Part shown: piece by piece, positions 1 to 9,112 of the stretch
Numbering within the stretch: the stretch's first letter is position 1
How the letters are laid out: the number at the start of each line of letters is the position of its first letter
NCBI GenBank assembly: GCA_001247695.2
Contig: LGRX02026034.1
Location: forward strand, 1 to 34,502
Direction: 5' to 3'
Length of the DNA stretch: 34,502 bases
Source: Cymbomonas tetramitiformis
Taxonomy: Eukaryota; Chlorophyta; Pyramimonadophyceae; Pyramimonadales; Pyramimonadaceae
The notes under the pieces: model-generated
Database searches by the model: none
What the model was told of the DNA's origin: nothing
Seen by the model: the letters and a program-made list of their open reading frames with translations, nothing else
Position numbers and translations under genes: made by a program

Positions 1-145
1 GCCCCATCCACGCTTTATTCCACTTGCTAGTTTGGCCATGATTGGCTAAACGGCCGCTCGGAGAGGGGGTGCGCGTTTGCGCGTTTGGGCATTAGTGGAG
101 ATTATGAGATGAGCGGCTTGCGGTGAGCGACTTTGGGCCGCAGCT

Positions 146-2911
146 ATGGGGTGCCGGCTTGGATTGGGTTTCGTCGTCGCAATGTCCAATATCCACGGTT
201 TTTTGCTCGCTCTGATCCTGCCTGCTACCGTATCTTGGGCTGGTGACCTTGGCACCTTTGACTTCGACGACATCTTCCTTCGCCCCTCGCTAGCATGGCC
301 CGACCGCTCTTTCCGTGTCTGTGACGTCACATTTTCTCCGCGACCCTACCCAAACGTGTTGCAGCGTACCGCCTCCCCTCAGGCATTTCTAGAGATGGGA
401 GTACTCACGAGATCCAAGAAGTCCCTCACGAGGGACAGTGACATCGATGCCTCTTTGAGGTTGATCGACGGGGGGCGGAACACACCAACGGCGGCTACGC
501 CTTTTGTTCCTACCCCCAACCCTGCATCAAACGTAGACGAGGACGTTGCCGTCAGGCGTTACCTGCAGGAGCAGTCCAAGCTCGTCGACGAGATCTACAA
601 GGCGCGACTCCATCGGGCTTGGGCCAAGAGTATCCGTGAGGATATTCTTGGTGACAAGAAACATCATTTTCGCGGTACGGACGACGCTGGCCTTCTGTCC
701 GACCTGGTGGTGCAGCTGCGTACGGAGTTTCAGTCGGCCGGACTGGAACTGTGTGCCTTTGACCTCGACGACCCTCGGGCTCCAGTGGTCAACAAGGTGA
801 ATGGCCTCTTGTACGACATTCTGGCTCTCGTGGTGGAGAAGCACAGCAACGCCTACGTCTGGCTCACTGGTACGGATTCTTCGACTGACCGAGATGGACG
901 GCGAGCTCTCGTTGACGTTATCAAGGGCTGCGTGCCGGTGGCACTACGAGAGTCACAGCAGGAGGAGCACGCCGCGTTGCGTTATCCCGCGAACGTTGAC
1001 CCGCAGCCGATCTTGGCTAAGGAACAACGTTTGGTGCGGGATAACCGAGCTTCCGACTGGACACCGACCGAGGCCACGAGGAAATTGAGCCGCTACACCC
1101 GACTCGACCCGACCTTCTACGCTGCGGTGAAGGTCCGCTATCCCATGACCGCTGACTTGGCTCATGTGTCACTGGTTTCGCTCCGTTCCATGGTTGTGGA
1201 GATTTACCAGGCTTGGGCACAGACGGGCGGGGGGAAGGCGGCTTCTGGCGCGGACGGCGTCTCCGCGCACCTGTCTAGCAGCGAGTACGACGCACTGCTG
1301 CAGAAGATCACGGAGCTGAAAGAGCTCGTACAGCGGCAGCAAGGTGAGGCCGCTCCGGTTGTACGGCAGCAGCGGGAGCGGGTGCAGCAGCGGCAGCAGC
1401 AGCAGCGGGGGCAGCAACCGCGTGGATTCCGTGTGGGGACCCACAAAACCCCACCGGTGGGATTCGACCGCGACGATCAACGAGCGAAGCCGTTCTGCGG
1501 TAGATGCAAGAAGGCGGGAAAAGGTGAGGCGTATCACTTTTACCGCGACTGCCCGTTGGGCGGGCGCCAACACCCGCCCACCTCTGCCGCGGCATTTTGC
1601 GTTCCCATCGACGAGGAGGACGCAGAGGGGGTGCACGCACTCGCCATGTGTGCGTTGTTCCAGCAGGCGGCGGATGACGGGGCGGAGTCCTTCGCGCGTG
1701 CGGCAGCCGCGTACGGGCCGCCCGCTGTGCTTTGTGCGGGAGCGGTCGGCGGCATCGACGTGTCCGCCTACGGCTTCGCCGTGGAGCAGCAGCCGGCTTC
1801 CGAGGGGGATGACATTCTCCGCCGGCTTGACGATCTTGCCGCGGAGGTTCACTCCGCGGCCAACCCGCAGGTGCATTACACTCACGCGTCTTTCCCGCCT
1901 CCTGCCGGCAACGGGCAGGGGGCTTCGGCTCTGGTGTGCGTACCCGCCGCAGCGGTGGCCACACCGGAGGAGCAGGTTCCGGCAGGTGGTGCGGCGGCAT
2001 CGGTATCCGCCGTGCCGGCCCCTGCTATGCCTGTCTCGCAGGGAGAAGATGTGAAGCCCGCGCCACTTCAATCGGCGCGGGTGACCGCCACAGCGGACGC
2101 GGACGGTGAATTCGCTGGGTTCGTTCAGACCGTGAACCACGCCGCCATCGGACCGGTTGATCTCACGGGTTACGACACGGACGATTACGAGGACCTCGCT
2201 GACGGCAGCTTCGTCGTGCAGCCGCGGGCTTCGGCCATCTCGGCAAATCACTCGTCGACGCCCGCGGCCCGAGCGCCTCACTCTGGTGGTGCTCTGGGAG
2301 ATTGGCGTGACGGTACTCCCCGCAGCCACGGCTGTGGAAAGCCTCCGTGGGGCTTCCCCGCCCACGCGGGCTTGTGGGGGATGCCCTTCCTTCTTTCCTT
2401 CGTTCTCTTGATCTCTGTCATGGGGGTAGGAGCTGCCACCTATACGGTGGCCAACGACATCGACCCTGTGCAGGTATCGGGTCGGGCTGCGCGGCAGCCT
2501 GTGCTGTGCAGGAGTGAGGAGTCACCGCTTGTCACGGTGCCATGTGCCATCCCGCCTCGTCTCCACCGGCGGGTACAGAGGCGGCAGGGCCTCTATATGG
2601 CTCCGGTGCCGTGGCATCCCGGGCCGCCGCCGCCTGGCATCTTATTTGAGGACGGTCCTCCGTTGTCGCCGGCATCGTCTTCGGATGACGAGGCGCCACC
2701 TTCGGGCAGCACTTGGCAGCACCCTGGTGCGGTGCAACCTCCCGTGATCGACGAATCAACAACACCAACTCCGTCAAATTCTCTGGCGAATGATTTCTCA
2801 GTGACCGACACCTTGCACTTTGGCAGCCCTGTGTTACTCCGCCGTGCTACTGCGGGCTACTACGGTGCTCATTGTGGTGACGGTGCTCCTCTGAGCTTTG
2901 ACACCGAGTAG
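146..2911 (+). CDS. Gag-like protein with zinc knuckle and C-terminal transmembrane segment (element A)
   Basis: A 921-residue ORF. Order of parts: hydrophobic N-terminal stretch (about residues 8-32), alpha-helical capsid-like region (about 125-360), Gln-rich linker (about 400-425), a CCHC-type knuckle CGRCKKAGKGEAYHFYRDC (about 450-468, spacing C-x2-C-x9-H-x4-C), a long Ala/Pro-rich region with an acidic patch (DTDDYEDL), a membrane-spanning segment GMPFLLSFVLLISVMGVGAA (about 744-765), and a tail of ~155 residues. It aligns piecewise with gag of element B (ILGDKKHHFRG versus VLGDKTAKFKG; TDRDGRRALVDV versus PADGKRATLEV). That alignment also points to an internal start at 395 (MGVLTRS, G at -3 and +4). 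The ATG at 146 also has a good context and the frame is open from there, so both starts are possible. Presumed role: packaging element RNA. Function of the membrane segment is unknown. Confidence 0.75.
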   Translation: MGCRLGLGFVVAMSNIHGFLLALILPATVSWAGDLGTFDFDDIFLRPSLAWPDRSFRVCDVTFSPRPYPNVLQRTASPQAFLEMGVLTRSKKSLTRDSDIDASLRLIDGGRNTPTAATPFVPTPNPASNVDEDVAVRRYLQEQSKLVDEIYKARLHRAWAKSIREDILGDKKHHFRGTDDAGLLSDLVVQLRTEFQSAGLELCAFDLDDPRAPVVNKVNGLLYDILALVVEKHSNAYVWLTGTDSSTDRDGRRALVDVIKGCVPVALRESQQEEHAALRYPANVDPQPILAKEQRLVRDNRASDWTPTEATRKLSRYTRLDPTFYAAVKVRYPMTADLAHVSLVSLRSMVVEIYQAWAQTGGGKAASGADGVSAHLSSSEYDALLQKITELKELVQRQQGEAAPVVRQQRERVQQRQQQQRGQQPRGFRVGTHKTPPVGFDRDDQRAKPFCGRCKKAGKGEAYHFYRDCPLGGRQHPPTSAAAFCVPIDEEDAEGVHALAMCALFQQAADDGAESFARAAAAYGPPAVLCAGAVGGIDVSAYGFAVEQQPASEGDDILRRLDDLAAEVHSAANPQVHYTHASFPPPAGNGQGASALVCVPAAAVATPEEQVPAGGAAASVSAVPAPAMPVSQGEDVKPAPLQSARVTATADADGEFAGFVQTVNHAAIGPVDLTGYDTDDYEDLADGSFVVQPRASAISANHSSTPAARAPHSGGALGDWRDGTPRSHGCGKPPWGFPAHAGLWGMPFLLSFVLLISVMGVGAATYTVANDIDPVQVSGRAARQPVLCRSEESPLVTVPCAIPPRLHRRVQRRQGLYMAPVPWHPGPPPPGILFEDGPPLSPASSSDDEAPPSGSTWQHPGAVQPPVIDESTTPTPSNSLANDFSVTDTLHFGSPVLLRRATAGYYGAHCGDGAPLSFDTE

Positions 2912-3238
2912 TTATGTTTCTGGTTCTGGCAGTACACCACTTTCATGGTGGTGTGCTGAGATGTACTTTGACCTCAACATGGTCTTCAATCTGGTTTATG
3001 CTTTTGCTTTGACACCTTTGAATTCTTCAATCTGACTTACTGGCACAGAGCTTTTCAGTAGTTTAGCAGGACTTGCATTGCCTGTATGGTTTCTCTTGTG
3101 CTGGTTAGAGGGTTTCAATTTGTGTATCAGAATTGCACAGTTGAATTAGCAGTTAGGTTGTCACCCTAGCTCCTACCCTAACTTATCTTAACATTCTGAC
3201 TCTCCTAGACAGTCACCACCCACAGTGCTGGGGTGGTG
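2912..3238 (+). other. 3' untranslated region and polypurine-like tract of element A
   Basis: Non-coding stretch between the gag stop and the LTR. It ends GGGGTGGTG just before the LTR, the likely plus-strand primer. CACCACCC (about 3215-3222) and GGGTGGTG (3231-3238) form an 8-bp inverted repeat, so the tract can fold. Its last ~50 bp recur at 14929-14976 before the second LTR copy. Confidence 0.6.
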
Positions 3239-3445
3239 TGCTGGAATCTGTATAGGCAGCCCTGACTGGGAGTCCCGGTGCAGGCCCCTAAGACAGACCC
3301 CTAGGACCAACACTGGACCGCTGACTGATCTATAGGTTCGTGCTGTGACACACGCTGTGTCACAGGTAGGCTAGTATCCGAGACCGTTGCGAGACCGTTC
3401 CGGGTATATCTAGCTTAGGGTTTATTATCTTATGACAGTTTATCC

Positions 3446-3458
3446 CAAGGATGGTAAT
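3446..3458 (+). repeat. hAT left terminal inverted repeat
   Basis: CAAGGATGGTAAT is an exact reverse complement of 7403-7415. The 8-bp target duplication lies immediately outside at 3438-3445. Confidence 0.95.
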
Positions 3459-3850
3459 CGATTAGTCGAGGAATTATGATTAATCGATTTAATAGTGTAT
3501 ACACCTATCGAATCGATTTCCCCGATCGAGAATTACCAATCAAATAGGTTTGCGATTCGTGACTAATTACAATCGAACAGGTTTCTACTCGGAACTAATT
3601 ATAAACCGTATAGGTTTGGAGCGTGGCCTAATTAGAACCGAATCGATTACCAGCGTGGACTAATTACTAATCGGATAGGTTGTGGCAAATCGCATACCGC
3701 AATCGAATCGGTTATCGTGGGCAATAATCGGCAATACAATCGGTTTTCAAAATTCCACAGCAAATAAATCGCATACACTATTAATCGGATTGGTTGCCCG
3801 CAAAAAGCGAAAAATCGGTTAGGTCGGCACGGTGCACGGTGATTGGTAGA
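3459..3850 (+). repeat. hAT left subterminal repeat array
   Basis: About eight degenerate copies of an ATAGGTT/ATCGGTT motif, often paired with an upstream CTAATTA, roughly every 34 bp (for example 3543-3552, 3577-3584, 3609-3616, 3674-3680). hAT transposases bind short motifs repeated near the ends, so these are probable binding sites. The motif runs in the same direction as in the right-end array. Confidence 0.7.
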
Positions 3851-3945
3851 ATGCCCATGCCCTGACATTGCGCCGTCCGATATTATGGTCAGATTTTGAA
3901 ATGTTGAAATGCTTCACCACCGACCAGCACCACCATGCTGAAGAC

Positions 3946-3952
3946 TATAAAG
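3946..3952 (+). promoter_or_regulatory. Candidate TATA box of the hAT transposase gene
   Basis: TATAAAG lies 38 nt before the chosen ATG (3990), implying a very short 5' leader if used. It is the only good TATA-like match just upstream of the gene. Confidence 0.4.
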
Positions 3953-3989
3953 CACCCAGCATCCCCAGTCAAAGCTCTAGTTGTTCATC

Positions 3990-6900
3990 ATGGGCGGTAA
4001 CGGTAAGCGGGCAGCCAAGAAAAGCAAACCTTCGAGCAATAGTAGCAGGCTGCCACCCATCGGCAAGGGGCCGATCAAGCGCACGCCCAATCACGAATTT
4101 GACCATCGCGGTAACGCAGATGATATCTACGATGTTGAGAGTATTTTAGCGGAACGATTGTCTAAAGTAGGCGATCGCACGGTTGAGGAGTGGCTCATCC
4201 GGTGGAAAGGGTACAGTCAAGCGCATGATACTTGGGAGCCCATCGAGAACCTAGCCGGTCTGGAGGACGACATAGCCACCTTCAGAAAGGAGCGCTCTCA
4301 ACTGGAACCACTGAAGCTCGGCAAACGCAAACGCAAAACCCCTGTCAACGACCACACCCCTGTTGTAGTTGCTGCTGCCGCCAGTAGCGCTGCGCCTGAA
4401 AATACCCACCCGTCCGCTAACAATGTCGTCGGTAGCGATGAAGATGATGATGATGAGCCGGACGAGATCCTTCGACCTGCCATGCGAGGTCGTAGGGCTG
4501 CAAAGGTTCGTTGTTGACTTGCTTGTGTCGGTGCTGTTGTGGAATTCTCAATTCTTTTAGTAGTATTCTCAAAAGGATTTTCGGCGAGATTAGCGTGCGA
4601 GCGCTGTGTTAAACTTCATCGAGTTTGATATCTGTTTGTTAATTTGGTCTGCTTCCGTCGTTGACAGTAATAACGAACATGTACTGTTGGTGGCTTCCTT
4701 GCAGGTTTGGTCGCTGTTCAACGAGATTATCTGCCCCACCACCAACGTTCCCATCGGTCTCAGATGCGCCGTCCAGAACTGCAATGCCCGGCTTGCCTCC
4801 TGCACCAACACCACCAATGCCCGACAGCACCTCTCCTACGTCCACAAGAGTCACCTTGCTGAACTGGAAGCTGAGGCTTTCCTTGATGGGGCCGATCCCC
4901 GGGGCGGATCCGATGATCCCCGTGTCCAGAGCGTGATCTCGAAGAGCTCTACTTCTTGGCCGCCTGGCAAGCGGGACCAGCTGACCCGAAAAGTCGTGCA
5001 CTGGCTGTGCAAGCGGGCACGTCCGCTGAGCCTCCCGGAACGTGACACTGAACTCTCCGATGTTTTGATGTTCGCGTCTGAAGGGGCCTACTCCATGCCC
5101 ACGAAGAACAATGTTGTGCGCCAGCTTTGCGTCAAAGCAGGCAGGGCCTTGGCTCACGATCGGCAAAAAGTGGCTCGACACGTGGCAGGCGGTGTCCTCC
5201 CCTCTTCAGGTACTGTCAACCGCTGCTTCCACATTTTCCGGATGTGAATAGTTTACCCTGTGCGGGTCGTTGACTGTTAGTATATTACTGTTTGACTGTA
5301 TAAGTATCTTTCACCTCGGTGTATCTTTCTCGTACGGCCGTGAATATTATACCCTACTATGGTTGATTGTTTTTTTCATCAAACAACGTTTGACTTTCTG
5401 TTTGTTCACTCGCAGCGATTGATATTTGGTCCGAGAATGGGATCGCGCTGCTTGGAATCTTGCTGTATTTCTGGCGAGCTGGTGACACGTCCATTTCCGA
5501 GGTGTTGGTTCGAGCTGTACCTTTCGGCGAGGTGGCTCACACTGGCGCTGAGATAGAGTCCGCGACGAAATCGGCTCTTGCACACATCGGTGTTGGCAAG
5601 TTCATCACTGCCTCTTCTGGGTCAGAGGCTGCTCAGGCAGTCGATACAGTTCGCGACTGTTTGCACAAGGCTGTCGCCGATGGGGCAAGCAATGTTCAAA
5701 AGGGGTTATCTGAGTTTGAGACCTCCCCTTGCCCTTGCCATGTCGGACAGAGATGCGTCTTGGCCTTCCTGAAGGTCCCTGCCATCGACAAAGTCCATAC
5801 CAAGACCAAGGGGATAGCCGCCCTATTCCGTCGATCTCCCCTTGGGCTGTCTTGCCTCCATCGCTGCCAAAAAAAGTACCAGTTCCCAACGACTCAGCCA
5901 GCACGTTCCGTAGCTATTCGCTGGAATAGCATCTTTCTCCAGTGGGAGTGGTTTCCGCCCCAGCAAACGGCATTGCAGATGTTCGACGTGGAGTCCCTTC
6001 GGTTAAAGATGAGCACTGACGACGTCGGATCCACTTATCGTGACTTCCAATTAGACCTGACGGATTGGCAGACCATCCAGCACGCGGTACGTTGACGTTT
6101 CTTCATGTTTGAGCCGCCTTGACTTCAGTGGTTGTGCAGTGTAGGTAAAGGGTGAAACGGCTGGTAGCATGTTGTGAAATATTTTATATCTTTTATTAGC
6201 TACAACGAATGCTCAGTGTTCGCGTGGGGATGCCTACAGCTTCCAGTTTTGCAGCCGGTGTATGACTACACCAGGATCATCCAGGGCACCAAGTATGTCA
6301 CAATGTCGTTGGTGTTACCCATGACCGCCTACCTCATCGAGTGCGAACTGGATCCCACTGTGGACTTGGTGTTGGCCGATGGATCGGTACTTCGACATTC
6401 TAGTCTAATACCTGCTGTACGCACTGGTCGCGAGGCCATGCACGACGAGTTCGTCCAACGGTGGGTGAACGACTTGAGCATGTCCATCCTAGAGGACTAC
6501 ATCGTGTCCACGCTTCTGGATCCTCGCTTTAAAAACTGGGACTTCGACGGCTGCAACATCTACGACGGTGGCAACATGACGCGTGATCGGGCCATGAGCT
6601 TTTTGAGAACTGCATGGACCAACTTCAAGCCCACCGTGGCTGCCGAGGCTGCCCGCTCACCTGCTGTGCAAGCCTCCGATCCCCGTTCATTTGGTGAGGC
6701 ATCTTTCTTGAGGAAAAAAACGGGGGCTAGCACACCTGTTGTGAAGAAAGATCAGCTGGATAGCTATCTTTCCTTGCCCCAAGAAGCTAACGAGGACGGT
6801 TTTGACGTGATGGTGTGGTGGAACGCAAAAGCCAAAGACCTGCCTGATGTTTACCGCATGGCTCTTCAGTTTTTAGGATGCCCTGCAACTACTGCGGGTG

Positions 6901-7013
6901 TTGAGCGGACGTTTAGTGCAGCGGGCAGAATGCATGACGACCTGCGAAAAAACACTGAGGAGGACACTTTGGAGCATATGCTCAGGGTTAGAATCAGTGA
7001 TTGCTGCGAGTGA
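3990..7013 (+). CDS. Chromodomain-BED-hAT transposase, four exons
   Basis: Exons inferred as 3990-4505, 4705-5209, 5416-6086 and 6240-7013; introns of 199, 206 and 153 bp all begin GT (GTTCGT, GTACTG, GTACGT) and end CAG. Phases 0, 1, 0 join into one open frame of about 821 residues. Chromodomain at residues ~45-103 keeps the likely aromatic cage Y47, W72, Y75 (IRWKGYSQAHDTWEP). A basic stretch GKRKRK and an acidic run EDDDDEPDE follow. BED finger at ~173-222: VWSLFNEI, then C193, C198, H214, H219. Catalytic core: D343 (AIDIWSENG), D429 (VADGASN), E786 (GVERTFSAAGR) in the C-terminal dimerisation domain, matching hAT D-D-E spacing. Start ATG 3990 has G at +4; no earlier in-frame ATG is present. 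It would cut and paste the element, and the chromodomain may steer insertion to methylated-histone chromatin (inference). Confidence 0.88.
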
Positions 7014-7084
7014 GTGCTAAGTATTAATTTGACTTGCCACAGTGCATGTGTTTTCCTGCCTACCTTATTTGCTTAGTTGTAGTC

Positions 7085-7402
7085 TCAAACCGGTTTAATT
7101 AGTCTTGAAACCTGTTATCATATAGGTTGTGCAGCTCCGAAATTACTAACACAATAGGTTGCCAAGCTGAACTAATTAGTATCAAATAGGTTCTCACTGG
7201 AAATAAGCATCTAACCTAATAGGTTTGAAATCTGTAAGAATACTAATCAAATAGGTTGCAGTAGTCTACTAATAGGTAACCTAATAGGTTTGGAGAATGT
7301 GCATAATTACAATCATATCGGTTGGGGGTTGTAACTAATTATAATCATATTAGTTAGAAGAATCGGCTAATTAGTTTGTAATAGGTTACGATTTTCAAAC
7401 TA
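7085..7402 (+). repeat. hAT right subterminal repeat array
   Basis: At least seven copies of AATAGGTT-like motifs with CTAATTA spacers, same strand sense as at the left end. The last CTAATTA runs directly into the terminal inverted repeat. Likely transposase-binding region; also contains the 3' untranslated region of the transposase gene. Confidence 0.7.
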
Positions 7403-7415
7403 ATTACCATCCTTG
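7403..7415 (-). repeat. hAT right terminal inverted repeat
   Basis: ATTACCATCCTTG is the exact reverse complement of the left end, followed by target duplication GTTTATCC at 7416-7423. Confidence 0.95.
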
Positions 7416-7472
7416 GTTTATCCACACAGTTCGGGACCCTCTGATATCTAGTGAACTAGGATATTCCGGTAA

Positions 7473-8430
7473 AGGGTCCATGGAGCACTTATGTGCTCTC
7501 GTGGGGCAACCTGAAATCTGTGAGCTATCTGCACATTCCTTTGCTCCAGAGCCTACGGCTCTGCAGCAGTTCAAGGATGCTGCTGCCTCTGCTGAGTCTG
7601 CACCTACTGAGCATCTCTCTATTGGCCGTGTTGCATTTTCTGCGGTCAGCGGTCCGCTTGCTGGTGGTGTTGCTGAGCCGGCCACTGACAAGCAGCTGCT
7701 GCCGCGGGCCTCTGCACCTGTGCATGATGAGCCGGTTGACCTGCATGAGGTTAGCCGTGCCACCTTTGTGCCACCGTCTGCCTCTCAGTCTCTCGGCCAC
7801 GTGGCTCCTGCTGACAATTCTTTCAAGACTTTTAACACTATCCACCCTGACTGGCTTGACGTTGAGCCTGGGCCTGTTGAGGTGTGTGATTCCGATGATG
7901 ATGGGGAGGGCTCCAACTACCCTCCTGGTGTCTGCCTGACTGAAATTGAGGGGGGTGCACCGCCGGCGGCTGCAACATTTCGGCGGTTCGGAGTCCCCAG
8001 AGGCTCCAGGCCATTTGGCGTTGGTGAATTTGCCCTCACTCTTTTTATGGTGGCTACGTTTCTGTTCAGTGCTACGGCGATGCCGACCCTCGTGGTCGGC
8101 GGTGGTGTCAGGGGCCGGGTTGAGCCCGGAGCCACTTACGGCTACGGCTCACTACAGTTCCATGGTGCACTACTGGATTCTCTTTACCCGCCTGTGGTTC
8201 CTGCTGGTTCGTCATTGCCGCCGCGGGATGTGCCGCAGTTCTTTTCTCAATCGACCGCGGCTACTTACCAGTCTGGTGATTCTACCATTCCATTCTGGGA
8301 TCCGCCTGACCCGCTTGGGTCTGGTGGTGTCGGAACTTATCAATTCTCATCTCAACTTACTTCGGATGTTTTCCTGCCTTGGGATCCGTCTGCTGAACTC
8401 GGCTCTGCCGACCAGCTTTACAGTGGCTAG
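7473..8430 (+). pseudogene. Element B' gag, C-terminal part only (5' half displaced by insertion of element A)
   Basis: The open frame starts at the junction with the LTR of A and runs about 319 codons. It closely matches the last ~320 residues of the intact gag of element B (shared MEHLCALVGQPEICELSAHS, PPGVCLTEIEGG), including the membrane segment LTLFMVATFLFSATAMP (encoded about 8038-8090) and the end SAELGSADQLYSG. The zinc-knuckle half is missing here. If A inserted as a unit, the 5' half lies left of the window. The GGG-TCC junction fits a Glu-Gly-Ser site in which GAA replaces the GAG used in element B. An internal ATG at 7480 exists, but a functional shortened protein is not supported. 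Confidence 0.85.
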
Positions 8431-8760
8431 ATTGTTTTATTTCTTATCCTGGAGGTGTGATTAGCCTTGGCCGCAGTGGTGGGTTGTGCCGGGACAAGTC
8501 CCCGGGCACCCAGCTAGAAGTATATCTGTTTCCAGTGAAGTGTTGTTTGTTGTCTGTTTAGTTTGCTCCGCTTGCCTAGCTCCATTGGCTACGGTCACAG
8601 CTCCGGGTGGTGTGCTCGACTTTAGTGGCTACTGCCCGGCAGTACTTGTAATAGTACTGAAATCGTGTTCAGTACTATTACAAGTACTGAATCCCCGCGA
8701 ATTTTTTCAGGCATCTCCGTTGGTTCGGTTGGGCTACCATCCATATCTTGGCACATTTAT
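8431..8760 (+). repeat. 3' end and diverged LTR of element B'
   Basis: Sequence after the gag stop matches the region after gag of element B (shared stretch about 8461-8612), ending in the tract CTCCGGGTGGTG. The LTR starts TGCTCGACTTTAG at 8613. Beyond about 20 bp it no longer resembles the LTR of B. It contains a perfect inverted repeat, 8640-8660 with 8669-8689. The 3' end of the LTR is not defined. Confidence 0.6.
8640..8689. repeat. Perfect 21-bp inverted repeat (hairpin) in the B' LTR
   Basis: Arms 8640-8660 and 8669-8689 are exact reverse complements with an 8-nt loop. Each arm contains AGTACT-type palindromes. It lies 27 bp into the LTR. Confidence 0.9.
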
Positions 8761-9112
8761 GACCTAAACTAATTTGCCATATGCTCCATTGGTCGATATT
8801 CCACTTGGAGGCTTCTCACTGGACGTATATAACACAATGGGTAGTGATTTTCCGGATTACCTGCTTGACAAATATGTCGAAAATGACATGCCTCTTTCAA
8901 TAATTTTTTTCAGGCACACCACACCGCCGAATCAAGTGGGAAAGCATTCAAATTGAAGGCAGTCATCATATCTAATCACTCACATATCATGGAACAATTT
9001 GGTATCATGATACCAATTGTATATATTGTTGTAAACTTCCACCTTCCATGTGAAAACCTATTATATTCCAAGCGATCCAACGTGATTCAAGTAGCATGCA
9101 AATGTTCATTCC
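8761..9112. other. AT-rich non-coding stretch before the satellite array
   Basis: No convincing gene. The last ~25 bp (from about 9089, AAGTAGCATGC) resemble the end of a satellite monomer, so the array may begin here in a more diverged form. Confidence 0.4.

Larger units (their letters stand above)
3446..7415 (+). mobile_element. Complete hAT-superfamily DNA transposon encoding a chromodomain transposase
   Basis: A 3970-bp element with perfect 13-bp terminal inverted repeats CAAGGATGGTAAT (3446-3458) and ATTACCATCCTTG (7403-7415). It is flanked by an 8-bp target duplication GTTTATCC (3438-3445 and 7416-7423), the hallmark length for hAT. The empty site with a single GTTTATCC is visible in the second LTR copy at 15166-15173. 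It carries one spliced transposase gene on the forward strand and subterminal repeats at both ends. Intact termini, duplication and reading frame suggest a recent, possibly autonomous copy. Confidence 0.93.
1..7472 (+). mobile_element. Element A: Gag-only LTR retrotransposon, 5' end outside window, interrupted by an hAT transposon
   Basis: The element consists of a leader, one long gag ORF (146-2911), a 3' untranslated region, a purine-rich tract ending GGGGTGGTG, and an LTR starting TGCTGGAATCTG at 3239. No protease, RT, RNase H or integrase is encoded. The LTR is identified because the same sequence recurs at 14977-15222, and because tract and LTR start match those of element B (GGGTGGTG then TGCTGGA). 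The 3' border at 7471 or 7472 adjoins the interior of another gag gene (B'), so A inserted there. The 5' LTR must lie just left of position 1. This is the terminal-repeat-with-GAG (TR-GAG) type of non-autonomous element; mobility would need enzymes in trans. Confidence 0.75.
3239..7472 (+). repeat. 3' LTR of element A, split by the hAT transposon
   Basis: LTR parts are 3239-3445 and 7424-7472, about 256 bp once the hAT element and one 8-bp duplication are removed. Start is TGCTGGAATCTG; end is ATTCCGGTA or ATTCCGGTAA, so the 3' terminus is not the usual CA. The copy at 14977-15222 is uninterrupted and about 10 bp shorter. A 10-bp inverted repeat (3343-3352 with 3356-3365, 3-nt loop) lies mid-LTR. 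Confidence 0.7.

Noticed and set aside
1169..2365. 398-codon reverse-strand ORF opposite gag A
   Set aside because: Antisense shadow of a GC-rich coding frame; Arg/Gly/His-rich product with no domain, while the forward frame aligns with another gag.
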